Shown piece after piece: positions 54,888 through 63,707 of a stretch of 64,000 bases of DNA. The translations under genes were made by a program, and so were the position numbers. The stretch lies in the NCBI GenBank assembly GCA_963784995.1, contig CAWATZ010000002.1:1178001-1242000 (forward strand), read 5' to 3'. The notes beneath the pieces were generated by a model, which saw nothing but the letters and a program-made list of their open reading frames with translations, was not told the origin of the DNA and made no database searches. This DNA is from CAWATZ01 sp963784995. GTDB taxonomy: Bacteria > Planctomycetota > Planctomycetia > Gemmatales > Gemmataceae. Within the stretch, counting starts at the first letter, position 1; every line of letters starts with the position of its first letter.

Positions 54888-56320
54888 TCACTCGAAGTCG
54901 CCTTCACGCAGATACTCCTGGGTCGCCAGTTCCTGTTCGGTCAGGGGGTTGTTGGCCACCGCGTTCACGTCGGCCTGGCGCAGCGCGTTGAGCCCGGCAG
55001 CAGAGACGGCGTTGCGCGACAGGTCGAGCCGTTCCAGGTTCCTTGTGTCGGGGCAGGCGGCGAACAGGCGGGCACCCTCGTCGGTGATGCAGCCGTGCCG
55101 CAGGTCCAGCCACTTCAGACGCTTGAGGGTGCCAGAGACCACGATCTCGCGGACGCCCTCGTCGCCCATGCTTGAGAGTCGCAGTTGCAGGTGCTTCAGA
55201 CTCTTCAGGTGCGGCGAGCGGAATACGGGGGCCACGCGACCGAGGGGGATGAACGACTGGTAGTTCGAGAAGTGCGGGTGAAGCATCAGGTGGGTGAGCT
55301 TGCCCAGCGCCGGGTTGGCGGCCAGTACGTCCAGTGCGATCTCCTCTTGGTCCTGGTAGTGCGGCTCTCCGAGCGCGTACATCCGCAGCACGCGGAGGTT
55401 GGTCAGGTTCGGCAGCCCGAACAGGGTCCTGCTGTCGTATTCCTTGCACAGCAAGTGAAGTTCCTCAATCCGATCCATTTCAGCGATGAGACGCTCGATT
55501 CCGGCGCGTAGGTGTAGTTGCCCCTCCAGCCGTCCTCTGGGGGCTCGCCGTCGGCGTCCCCCATCTGGAAGACACGCAAACTTCGGAGAAGAGGGGCGCC
55601 GAGCAACTCAAGCCACTCATCTCTCCTGCGGTACTCTTGTGGTCCGGGAACACGGCGCGGTGGTGGTTCCCTCTCCCGCAAAGTACTGAGGTAACTGGTC
55701 GTGCTGGCGACGTGCAGCTTTTCCAGAAACCTCATTGCCGGCGCGTCCGCTAGCGCCTGGGCCAGCGCGACCGTGAGACAATCAGCCGTCAACTCGGTGA
55801 GGAACCCGCGCCGCCAGCGATGCAACGTACCCGGCTTCCGGGCGCCGGGATCGTGATCAAGCAGATGCGGAGTCAAGATCCCCAGCCAGTCCCGCTCGCG
55901 CGCCTCAAGCAACTCTTTCTCCCGCGCTTGCAATTGCCTCCGCTCGGCTGCGGGGCGGCTTTCGTCTTCGAGGGCGATCTGCACCTGGATGAACTCGCCG
56001 CGGGGATCGCCACGCTCGGCCAGGAAGTCGGCGTAGGCGCACCGCCCCGCCAGGTCATGCGGGTCTTCCGCCAGGGCCCGCTCGAACGCCTCGGCCTCCG
56101 GTGCGGACGCTCTCGGGGTCGTTTCGACGTAGCCTTTCTTGCGCTTCTCACGGATGAGCTTGTCAGCCTCGGCCTGGGCTTTCTCGGGGCTGACGAATGT
56201 CTTGGTGTGGCTCTGCCCGGCGGAGCCGACCTTGCCGTAAGTCACGGTGAAGCTGTTGCCGCTCACCGCGATGTTCCAGAACTTGTGGGACTTCGCATCG
56301 CTGTACTGAAACGTCCGCAT
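54888..56320 (-). CDS. WGR/TIGR02996 repeat protein with LRR-like C-terminus, copy 2 (frameshift at about 55498)
   Basis: Close paralog of the gene at 51575-53007 with the same layout: WGR-type start (FWNIAVSGNSFTVTYGKVGS), TIGR02996 segment and LRRs (LKSLKHLQLRLSSMGDEGVR; LERLDLSRNAVSAAGLNALR). The frame changes after NYTYAPE; a -1 slip gives IERLIAEMDRIEELHLLCKE. The upstream frame ends at 55403. The downstream part alone has an ATG at 55478, but no clear ribosome site. Divergence between copies is moderate, so the shared break predates the duplication or is maintained. Confidence 0.75.
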
Positions 56321-56626
56321 CGCTTTCCTCCGTGGATGTCACCGTGCCGATACCCGATCGGCGCGTCAGCATAGCACGGATCGCCAGACACCGCCAGCTT
56401 GGCGCTACTTTCGTCTGCAAGTCCAATACAGCTGGTTGGTGCAGGATGCGTGCCCGTGCGTGACACCGTGAGATGGTGGCGTGCTGGCGGTGTCGGTCTA
56501 ACTGTCACCCGTCAGGCAAACTCGGACACGCTTCGACGCTCCCTGCCACACCGCCAACAGGCCGGGCGCCGTTGGCAATGTGGCTTTCTTGGCGGTCCTG
56601 GGCTTCCGCGCTGATTCCCTGGTTGT
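56321..56626. other. Intergenic region, no gene seen
   Basis: About 306 bases between the kinase-tubulin gene and WGR copy 2. GC-rich, with short repeats of GTGCCCGTGCGTG also seen near 45170. Nothing else recognised. Confidence 0.5.
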
Positions 56627-59600
56627 TCACGGATCCAGCGGCGCCCAGTCCGTGAAATCGAAGCGGCTGTGCGGCGACGTGCTGGGCAGGGTGACCGCCT
56701 CCTCGTAGGCGGCCCGGCAGGCCTGGAACAGGCGCTCCACGTCCTCGCGGCGGAGATGGTCCAGCTCCCGGCAGAACATCAGATCGGCCTGGGCGGGCAC
56801 GTTGACCACGTGCAGGCCCTCCAGGACGCGCTGGGCTTCGGTCGCATAGGACTTGCCCGAGTTGCTGCCGGGTACGAGCAAGAAGGAGTGCTGGTTGCTC
56901 GGCGTCCGGGGCGGTTCCGCGCCCTTGCCCAGCGTTTGGCGCACGGCGGGTTGGCCCGCGGCGCACGCGACCGGGACGGCGCCCATGATCGGGGCAGCCT
57001 GCTCGTGGTAGGAGCGAATGCGGGCCCCCAGGTTGCCCTCGTCCGATTCGGTGACCGTCAGCTCCACCTCGGCAACGTCCGTCACCGGCAGCAGGGTGCC
57101 CAGCAGGGTGATGGAGTGGTTGAGCAGGGCCGGCACCAGGTTGCGCTGCAAGTCGATCGACCCCAGGCAGGTCTTGAACAGGCCGCCGCACTGCGCCAGC
57201 ACCTGGTCCTGCAGGGTCTGATCCAGCTGCACCCAGTGGTCGGCGTTCAGTGTCGCCAGGAAGGCCACGGCCGCCTGGTTCAGGTCCTCCATCCGGCCCG
57301 GCAACACCACCCGGGCAGTGGTCGATTCGCGGATCGATTCCCAGTACGACTCCGGCGACACCAGGGAGTTGGGGCTGGGCGACAGGTCCACGCCGCTGGC
57401 CGCGTCAGGCTCCTCGGAGGCCTGGACGCCTTCGAGGACCTCCTGCAGGTGCCGCAACCGCTGCCGGACAAAGGTCATGTCGCGCAGCCGATCGTTGAGC
57501 CGGCCGCGCAGGCTGCCGAAGAATTGCAGCACGGCCGAGGCCAGGTCGTCGGCCAGACACTGGCGGGCAAATGCGGCCAGGTGGTCCATGAAGACGCGCA
57601 GCAGCCGACGCGCCCGGCCGCCAAACCAGCTGAAACCGCTGGAGCCGTGAATGCACGCCTCCAGGGCGCTCTGCAGGTTGTTGTGGGCGGTCTGCGTCAG
57701 GTTCAGTTTCTGCTGCAAGCGATTGGACAGGGCCGTCGCGGCGTCCATGCAATGCTGAATGAAGCGGGACAGGGCGTCGTCGCCCACGGCACAGCGCCGG
57801 CCGGGATGTTCCATCAGGACCGTGACCGTCTCCAGCAGCCGACGCTCCCAGACCTCGGCCAGCTCGTTGGCGGCCAGTTCCAGGGCCCGGGTCAGCTTGC
57901 TCTTGCGCAGACCGACGGCCAGGCCCGTGCTGCGGGACTCCTTGATCGGGCCGCTCAGCGACTGCAGGCCGTTGCCCAACCAATCCTGGATCCGCGCCAC
58001 GGCCTGGTGGGCCCAGGAGCCGGGGTCGTCGTGGGCCACCGACTTCTGCGATTGCTCCTCCAGCGAGGCCAGCATCCGCGTCAGCAGCTCGCCCGGAGCA
58101 GATTCCAGGTGCGAGCTGGCGAGCAGACTGATCCGCGTGATCAGCGACTCGGGAAGCAGTTCCGGATCGGACAGCACCCGGGCCTGGGCCGCCTCCAGTT
58201 CCATCGCGGCCGTCGGATCGCCGGTCGCCTCCCAGTCCTCGACCACCCGACGAATGGCCCTCTGAGCGGCTGTCCGCAGCAGCAGGCCGCGCGGGAACCA
58301 GACGCCGTACGTGCCCAGGCTGCGGAAGGGCAGACAGTCCGCCGGGGCCGGTTTGAGCCGGATCTTCTCCAGACGCATCCCCAGCGGCGTCGTCATCTCG
58401 TGGAACAGGTACGAGCCCAGGTGGGCCATCGTGGTCTGCCGGCTCTCGGCGGTGCGATGGCTGAAGGTCAGCAAATAGGTGCTGTCGAAGGCCGGGCCCT
58501 CGTTGCTGACCCGGAGGCCATCGGCGCTGTACTGGGCGGAAAAGGGGATGGTGGGGTCGGCAAAGTGGTTCAGCTCGGTCAGGGTGGCGTAGGCGTTGGC
58601 CTGCTCCTCGCGGGGCGTGGCCGGGTCGTCGGGGGCGCCGCAGAGCAGCACGCTGGTGACCGTGCCCTCCGGCTGGCGGAGCACCTGGAAGATGCGCCGG
58701 ACCGCGTAGCCAAGATCGACCAGGTAGCCGCTGGCCCCACCCGAGGCGCAGCCGATCACGTAGACGCGCGGCACGTTGTCCCGCAGGGCCAGGCCGGTTT
58801 GACTGACGGTCTGATAGAGCGAGTCGGGATGCAGGGCCAGCTGCAGGTCGCGCCGCAGCCGGGCCATCAGCCGCTGATAGTTGTCGCAGAAGGCCAACCG
58901 CCCCAGGGCCCGCGAGCCCTGCGTCTTGAGGGAACGCGGCATGGTGTACAGCTTTTCGCGCGGCAGCCAGTCGTGGATCTGGTCCAGCTGCCGGCGGCGG
59001 TAGTGCGACACCGGCTGCAAGGGCAGCTGGTAGATTTCCTGGCTCTTGAAGGCCAGCTCGGGAGCCACGCGCTGCGATTGCTTGAGCGCATCGGCGTCGG
59101 TGTCCACGTAGAGGAAGCGGAACAACGGCACCTTGTCCAGGTCGCCAAAGCGATCCAGCAGCCGGCAGCGCAGCTCCATCAGGGCCCGCCGGCCCAGGCT
59201 GCCCACCCCGATCAGCAGGGTCGGCCGAAGCGCCCCCGTATCCGGCAAGGCCATGGTCAGACCCAGTTCGGACACTTCCTTGTCCGACAGCTCCTGCAGA
59301 CAGTCGGGCGCCTGGTCCAGGCTGACGCGCTCGACCCCGTCGCCGGGGAGCTGCTGCATCAGCAGGTCTTCCATCGTATCGAGGGACCTCGGCCGATTCC
59401 CGTCCCGGTCCTCGCGGAGCAGGGTCTGCGGCATGGTGGGCATGCGGGCCTGATGCAGGCTGCGAACGAAGGCCAGGCAGTTGGGGAAGCGTTTGCTTGG
59501 GTCCTTGGACAGGGCCCGGCCGACCACCGGGCGCTCGCCCTCGGGCAGCATCCGCAGCTCGGGCTGGTCGTTGATGTGCTGCTGGGCCAGGGCCCGGGGG

Positions 59601-60265
59601 TTCTTGCCGTTGAAGGGCCGCTGCCCGGTGAGCAGCTCGGTGTACACGATGGCCAGGCTGTACTGATCGCTGTGCTGGCTGATCTTGCCGGTGAAGGTCT
59701 CCGGGGCGGCATACAGCGGCGTCACGCCGCCCAGCACGCTGTTGCTGCTGGAGCGCTCCAGGTTCTTGACCAGGCCGAAGTCGGCCACCTTGACCCGGTC
59801 GGACACCAGGAACAGGTTGCGCGGCTTGATGTCCAGGTGCTGCAGGTGGTGCTTCTCGTTGAGATGGTCCAGCGCCTCGGCGGCGTCTCGGACGTAGCCC
59901 CACAGGTCCTGGGCCGGGATGCCGCGCAGACCCTGGGACAGGCACTCCTCGAACAGGTCGTGCAGGCTCTTGTCGGCCAGGTCCATGACGATGATCAGCT
60001 CGCCATCGACAATGTCGATGCGGTCCATCGACAGCACGAAGGGATGGCGCACCTGCTTGATGCGCTCCAGGGCCGTCTTCTCCTGCTCGGCCCGGGCGCT
60101 GTCCAGGTCCAGCGAGTTGAGATTGCCATAGACGAACTTGATGGCCTTGAACAGCCCGCCCGGCGCCTCGCACTTCCAGGCTTCGCCAAAGCCGCCGCTG
60201 CCCAAAGGCTCGATCAGCCGGTAACCGGGCAACGGCTCCGCATTAGACTCCCGTATTAGACCCAT
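56627..60265 (-). CDS. Serine/threonine protein kinase fused to a tubulin-like (Tubulin_2) domain
   Basis: 1212 residues from ATG 60265; an ATG 54 bases upstream lacks a ribosome site. Residues about 15-275 are a Hanks-type kinase: Gly loop GSGGFGEAW, catalytic Lys in FKAIKFVYG, HLDIKPRNLF, DFGLVKN and APETFTG. Residues about 345-750 resemble the tubulin-like Tubulin_2 family: LLIGVGSLGRRALMELRC, FLYVDTDADALKQSQ and VIGCASGGASGYLVDLGYAV, the last resembling the nucleotide-binding G-box. The remaining 450 residues are helical with no recognised domain. It has no transmembrane helix. The kinase presumably controls, or is scaffolded by, a GTP-binding polymer; this is inference. Confidence 0.85.
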   Translation of the reverse strand: MGLIRESNAEPLPGYRLIEPLGSGGFGEAWKCEAPGGLFKAIKFVYGNLNSLDLDSARAEQEKTALERIKQVRHPFVLSMDRIDIVDGELIIVMDLADKSLHDLFEECLSQGLRGIPAQDLWGYVRDAAEALDHLNEKHHLQHLDIKPRNLFLVSDRVKVADFGLVKNLERSSSNSVLGGVTPLYAAPETFTGKISQHSDQYSLAIVYTELLTGQRPFNGKNPRALAQQHINDQPELRMLPEGERPVVGRALSKDPSKRFPNCLAFVRSLHQARMPTMPQTLLREDRDGNRPRSLDTMEDLLMQQLPGDGVERVSLDQAPDCLQELSDKEVSELGLTMALPDTGALRPTLLIGVGSLGRRALMELRCRLLDRFGDLDKVPLFRFLYVDTDADALKQSQRVAPELAFKSQEIYQLPLQPVSHYRRRQLDQIHDWLPREKLYTMPRSLKTQGSRALGRLAFCDNYQRLMARLRRDLQLALHPDSLYQTVSQTGLALRDNVPRVYVIGCASGGASGYLVDLGYAVRRIFQVLRQPEGTVTSVLLCGAPDDPATPREEQANAYATLTELNHFADPTIPFSAQYSADGLRVSNEGPAFDSTYLLTFSHRTAESRQTTMAHLGSYLFHEMTTPLGMRLEKIRLKPAPADCLPFRSLGTYGVWFPRGLLLRTAAQRAIRRVVEDWEATGDPTAAMELEAAQARVLSDPELLPESLITRISLLASSHLESAPGELLTRMLASLEEQSQKSVAHDDPGSWAHQAVARIQDWLGNGLQSLSGPIKESRSTGLAVGLRKSKLTRALELAANELAEVWERRLLETVTVLMEHPGRRCAVGDDALSRFIQHCMDAATALSNRLQQKLNLTQTAHNNLQSALEACIHGSSGFSWFGGRARRLLRVFMDHLAAFARQCLADDLASAVLQFFGSLRGRLNDRLRDMTFVRQRLRHLQEVLEGVQASEEPDAASGVDLSPSPNSLVSPESYWESIRESTTARVVLPGRMEDLNQAAVAFLATLNADHWVQLDQTLQDQVLAQCGGLFKTCLGSIDLQRNLVPALLNHSITLLGTLLPVTDVAEVELTVTESDEGNLGARIRSYHEQAAPIMGAVPVACAAGQPAVRQTLGKGAEPPRTPSNQHSFLLVPGSNSGKSYATEAQRVLEGLHVVNVPAQADLMFCRELDHLRREDVERLFQACRAAYEEAVTLPSTSPHSRFDFTDWAPLDP

Positions 60266-60358
60266 GGCATCGAACCCTACCTCAGGAACGGCCCCAGTTT
60301 GCGATGGACAATCTGCCATGCAAGCCTAGCTTGCGAACTCGACCTTGTCCAACTTCAA

Positions 60359-60433
60359 GGCGAGCCGGGAGCGTCAGCTCCCGGATTCTTGCGATTCGTC
60401 GGAGAATCCGGGAGCTGACGCTCCCGGCTCGCC
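60359..60433. repeat. Long palindrome, 31-base arms
   Basis: Arms 60359-60389 and 60403-60433 around a 13-base loop, in the divergent region between kinase and peptidase genes. It carries the GAGCGTCAGCTCCCGG motif shared with other palindromes. Being between divergent promoters, it is not a simple terminator. Confidence 0.85.
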
Positions 60434-60503
60434 TTTCTCGGAGGGGCTCGTAATCTGACCAAAGCCCGTTTCCCGCCCGCACCCCGGCCCCTGGAGCCTC
60501 ATC

Positions 60504-62405
60504 ATGTCCCCGACCCTGCCGACTGCTTCGCTGAAGTGGCTGGCCGTCCTCTCCCTGCTGTTGCCTCTCCACGCCGTCGCGGCCGAGCCGCGGCCTCGAC
60601 CGATCACCCTGGAGGTCGATGCCTCCGAGATTTCCCGGAACCTGGTCCACGCCCGGCTGGTGATTCCGGTCCAGCCCGGCCCGCTGACCCTCCTGTATCC
60701 CAAGTGGATTCCCGGCAATCACCGTCCCAGCGGCCCGATCGCCGACCTCGCCGGCGTGAAGGTCAAGGCGGGCGACAAAACCCTCAACTGGCGCCGCGAC
60801 GAGGAAGACCTCTACGCCATCCACTGCAAGGTCCCCGCGGGCGCGGAGACGGTGGAAGTGTCGCTGGACCTGCTGGGCTCTCCCACAGGCGGCGCCTCGT
60901 CCTCCACGGTCGGCACGCCGCGCCTGGGCGTGGTCAACTGGAACCAGGTCCTGCTTTATCCCAAACGGCCCGACGCCCTCCGTTCGACCTGGAAGCCGAG
61001 CTTGCGTCTGCCCGAGGGCTGGAAAGTCGGCACCGCTCTGGTCAGCGTCTTCAAGGATGGTAACCGCACCCATTTCGATCCCGTTTCGCTGGAGACGCTG
61101 ATCGATTCGCCGGTCCTGTGCGGCCAGTACCTCAAGGAAATCCCCCTCGGTCCCGACAAGGAGCCCCGGTGCTATCTGGTCGTGGCCTGCGACAGCGAGG
61201 CCGGGCTGGAACTGAAGCCGGAACAGAAAGCCTGTTACGATCGGCTGATCGCCGAGGCCCAGGCCCTGTTCGGCTCCACCCACTACCGCTCCTATCGTTT
61301 GCTGCTGGCCCTCAGCGACCGCTTTCGCGGCTCGGGCCTGGAGCACCACGAAAGCAGCGACAACCGCTTGATGGAAAATGCCCTGATCGATCCGGTGCTG
61401 CACCGGCTGACGGCCGGGCTGCTGCCGCACGAGTATTTCCACTCCTGGAACGGCAAACATCGCCGGCCGGCCGACATGATTGTCCCCGACTATCAGCAGC
61501 CGCACCGGACCAAGCTGCTGTGGGTCTACGAGGGGCTGACCAGCTATTACACCGTGGTGCTGACCGCCCGCTGCGGGCTGTGGACCCCGGAGAACGCCCG
61601 CGATTACCTGGCCGGGGTGGCCGAGAACATGAGCAACCACAAGGGCCGCTCGTGGCGCTCGCTGGAGGACACGGCCATCGCCTCCGCCATCCTGTTCGAC
61701 GCTCCCTCGACCTGGCAGTCCTGGCGGCGCTCGGTGGATTTCTACCCCGAGGGCGTCCTGCTCTGGCTGGAAGTCGATGCCCTGATCCGGCAGCAATCCG
61801 GCGGCAAGAAGTCGCTGGACGACTTCTGCCGCTCCTTCTTTGGCGGCGGCAGCGGACCGCCCACGGTCAAGCCGTACACCTTCGACGAACTGGCCGACGC
61901 CCTGAACAGCGTCGTCGCTCATGACTGGAAAGGCCATCTCCAGCGCCGCGTGGCAGCGGTGAACGACCAGGCGCCGCTGGAAGGGCTGACGCTGACCGGC
62001 TGGAAGCTCGGCTACTCCGAAAAGCCGTCCGAGATGCAGGCGGGCCGGCGGAAGACCTCGAAGCAGCTCGATCTGACCAGCACGCTGGGCCTGCGGCTGT
62101 CGGCGGAAGGGGTCGTGGTGGACATTGTCCCGGGCAAGCCGGCGGACCGGGCGAGCATCGGCCCCGGGATGAAGTTGATTGCGGTCAACGGCCGGCGCTG
62201 GTCGCCGGAACGGCTGACGGCGGCCGTGGCGGGCACCAAAACCGGCGGCAAGATGGAATTGCTGCTGGAGAACGGCGAGTTCTACCGCACTCACAACCTC
62301 GATTACCACGACGGACTGAAATACCCCCGGCTGGAACGGCTGCCGGGAGACCGGGCGGACCTGTTGAGCCAGATTGTCAAGGGACGGGCGGAGAAGGCGA
62401 AGTAA
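60504..62405 (+). CDS. M61-family metallopeptidase with PDZ domain
   Basis: 633 residues with a signal peptide (LKWLAVLSLLLPLHAVAA). The zinc site HEYFH (His309, Glu310, His313) in LLPHEYFHSWNGKHRRP and a downstream Glu in LLWVYEGLTSYYTVV match M61 glycyl-aminopeptidase-like enzymes. A PDZ-like segment is near the C-terminus (GLRLSAEGVVVDIVPGKPAD; GMKLIAVNGRRWSPERL). The length is normal for the family. It is probably periplasmic and cleaves short peptides. ATG 60504 has TGGAG upstream. Intact frame. Confidence 0.9.
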   Translation: MSPTLPTASLKWLAVLSLLLPLHAVAAEPRPRPITLEVDASEISRNLVHARLVIPVQPGPLTLLYPKWIPGNHRPSGPIADLAGVKVKAGDKTLNWRRDEEDLYAIHCKVPAGAETVEVSLDLLGSPTGGASSSTVGTPRLGVVNWNQVLLYPKRPDALRSTWKPSLRLPEGWKVGTALVSVFKDGNRTHFDPVSLETLIDSPVLCGQYLKEIPLGPDKEPRCYLVVACDSEAGLELKPEQKACYDRLIAEAQALFGSTHYRSYRLLLALSDRFRGSGLEHHESSDNRLMENALIDPVLHRLTAGLLPHEYFHSWNGKHRRPADMIVPDYQQPHRTKLLWVYEGLTSYYTVVLTARCGLWTPENARDYLAGVAENMSNHKGRSWRSLEDTAIASAILFDAPSTWQSWRRSVDFYPEGVLLWLEVDALIRQQSGGKKSLDDFCRSFFGGGSGPPTVKPYTFDELADALNSVVAHDWKGHLQRRVAAVNDQAPLEGLTLTGWKLGYSEKPSEMQAGRRKTSKQLDLTSTLGLRLSAEGVVVDIVPGKPADRASIGPGMKLIAVNGRRWSPERLTAAVAGTKTGGKMELLLENGEFYRTHNLDYHDGLKYPRLERLPGDRADLLSQIVKGRAEKAK

Positions 62406-62526
62406 GAGCATTCGGCGGCAACGGCGCGGTGAGATGTTTTTTGCTGCCGGGCCGGGTCGTGCCGCCCCAGGTCCGATTATTCCACGCCTGCCCAACCTGC
62501 CGGGGACGTTTTTCGCTGAAAACAAT

Positions 62527-62555
62527 TTGACCCCCTTGTTCGGGATTGCTATGCT
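62527..62555 (+). promoter_or_regulatory. Sigma70-type promoter for rpsB
   Basis: TTGACC (62527-62532), 17-base spacer, TATGCT (62550-62555). Both boxes are near consensus with optimal spacing, about 105 bases before the rpsB start. Confidence 0.65.
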
Positions 62556-62662
62556 GACCTTCTTCACCCACGTGTCAGGGGGTACTACGTCATGAACACC
62601 GTGTCCAGTTGGAGGCGTTCCATGGTTTCCTTTTCCAGTGCCGAAAGGCAGGAGGGCAGTGC

Positions 62663-63538
62663 GTGGCCATTGTCCAGGTAAAAGACTTGATCGAGGCCGG
62701 CGTCCATTTCGGACACAGGGCCAGCCGCTGGAACCCCAAGATGCGGCCGTACATCTACGGCAAGCGCAACCTGATCCACATCATCGATCTGCGTGAGACG
62801 GTCCGGGGCCTGCTCCGGGCCCACAAGTTCCTGGCCAAGGTGGGCAGCCAGGGCAGCCTGGTCCTCTTCGTCGGCACCAAGCGCCAGAGCAAGGAGCCGG
62901 TCGAACGCGAAGCCCGCCGCTGCAACATGCCCTTCGTCAGCGAACGCTGGCTGGGCGGCACCTTGACCAACTTCCGCACCATTCGCGATCGGCTCAACCG
63001 GCTCAAGGAGCTGGAGGCCATGTGGCTGCCGCCCGGCGAGAATCCGGAAAAGATCGACCTGCCCGCCTACATGAAGAACATGGTCAACGAAGCGGGCAAG
63101 CTCGACCTGGTCAAGGCGCCCGACAACGCGCCGATCCGCGGCTACAGCAAAAAGATGGTCGCCACCCTCAATCGCGAACTGAGCAAGATCCAGCGCAACC
63201 TGACCGGCATCCGCAACATGAACCGCTTGCCCGACGCCATGGTCGTGGTCGACCCGCGCCGCGAGCACATTGCCGTGAAGGAAGCCCATCGCATGGGTGT
63301 GGCCACCGTCGCCCTGATCGATACCGACAGCGATCCCGATGAGGTCGATCTGCCCATCCCGGGCAACGACGACAGCATCCGCTCCATCGAGCTGATCCTG
63401 ACCAAGCTGGCCGACTCCGTGGCCGAGGGCCGCGCCGCCTTGCCCCCCGACACGCCCGCGGGCCGACCGCCCCGCCGGGATGGCCAGGCGCATGGCCGGG
63501 CCGAGGGCGCCCGACCCGCTTCCGCCGGCGTCGAATAA
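62663..63538 (+). CDS. rpsB: 30S ribosomal protein S2
   Basis: 291 residues starting at GTG 62663, eight bases after GGAGG; an upstream ATG at 62609 adds residues unlike S2. Clear S2 motifs: IEAGVHFGHRASRWNPKMRP, YIYGKRNLIHIIDLRETVRG, SERWLGGTLTNFRTIRDR, DAMVVVDPRREHIAVKEAHR and TDSDPDEVDLPIPGNDDSIR. Residues about 119-158 (WLPPGENPEKIDLPAYMKN and following) are an expansion of the coiled-coil region relative to most bacterial S2. S2 helps assemble the small subunit and binds S1. Followed by the elongation factor Ts gene, the usual arrangement. Confidence 0.95.
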   Translation: MAIVQVKDLIEAGVHFGHRASRWNPKMRPYIYGKRNLIHIIDLRETVRGLLRAHKFLAKVGSQGSLVLFVGTKRQSKEPVEREARRCNMPFVSERWLGGTLTNFRTIRDRLNRLKELEAMWLPPGENPEKIDLPAYMKNMVNEAGKLDLVKAPDNAPIRGYSKKMVATLNRELSKIQRNLTGIRNMNRLPDAMVVVDPRREHIAVKEAHRMGVATVALIDTDSDPDEVDLPIPGNDDSIRSIELILTKLADSVAEGRAALPPDTPAGRPPRRDGQAHGRAEGARPASAGVE

Positions 63539-63546
63539 GTCTGAGG

Positions 63547-63627
63547 GGTGCCGGCCGGGGGCCGGCACCGTGGGAGGGGCGTCGCTCCGGAGAGTCTCGC
63601 AAACTCCTTCCGGGCCGACGCCCCTCG
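63547..63627. terminator. Hairpins between rpsB and tsf, possible attenuator
   Basis: GGTGCCGGCC/GGCCGGCACC (63547-63569) is followed by a longer imperfect hairpin built on GAGGGGCGTCG and its complement. They could partially terminate or regulate transcription into tsf. Confidence 0.5.
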
Positions 63628-63707
63628 CTCGTTTGCACCCCGCCTGCTATCATGTCCACAGGATCAAAATCGGTTTCGACTACTTTGTTGCGAGGAGTGA
63701 CTCTGTC

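Noticed and set aside
56669..60259. Long open frame on the plus strand opposite the kinase-tubulin gene
   Set aside because: Composition is Gln/His/Gly/Val-rich with no recognisable domain; it is the antisense shadow of a GC-rich gene.
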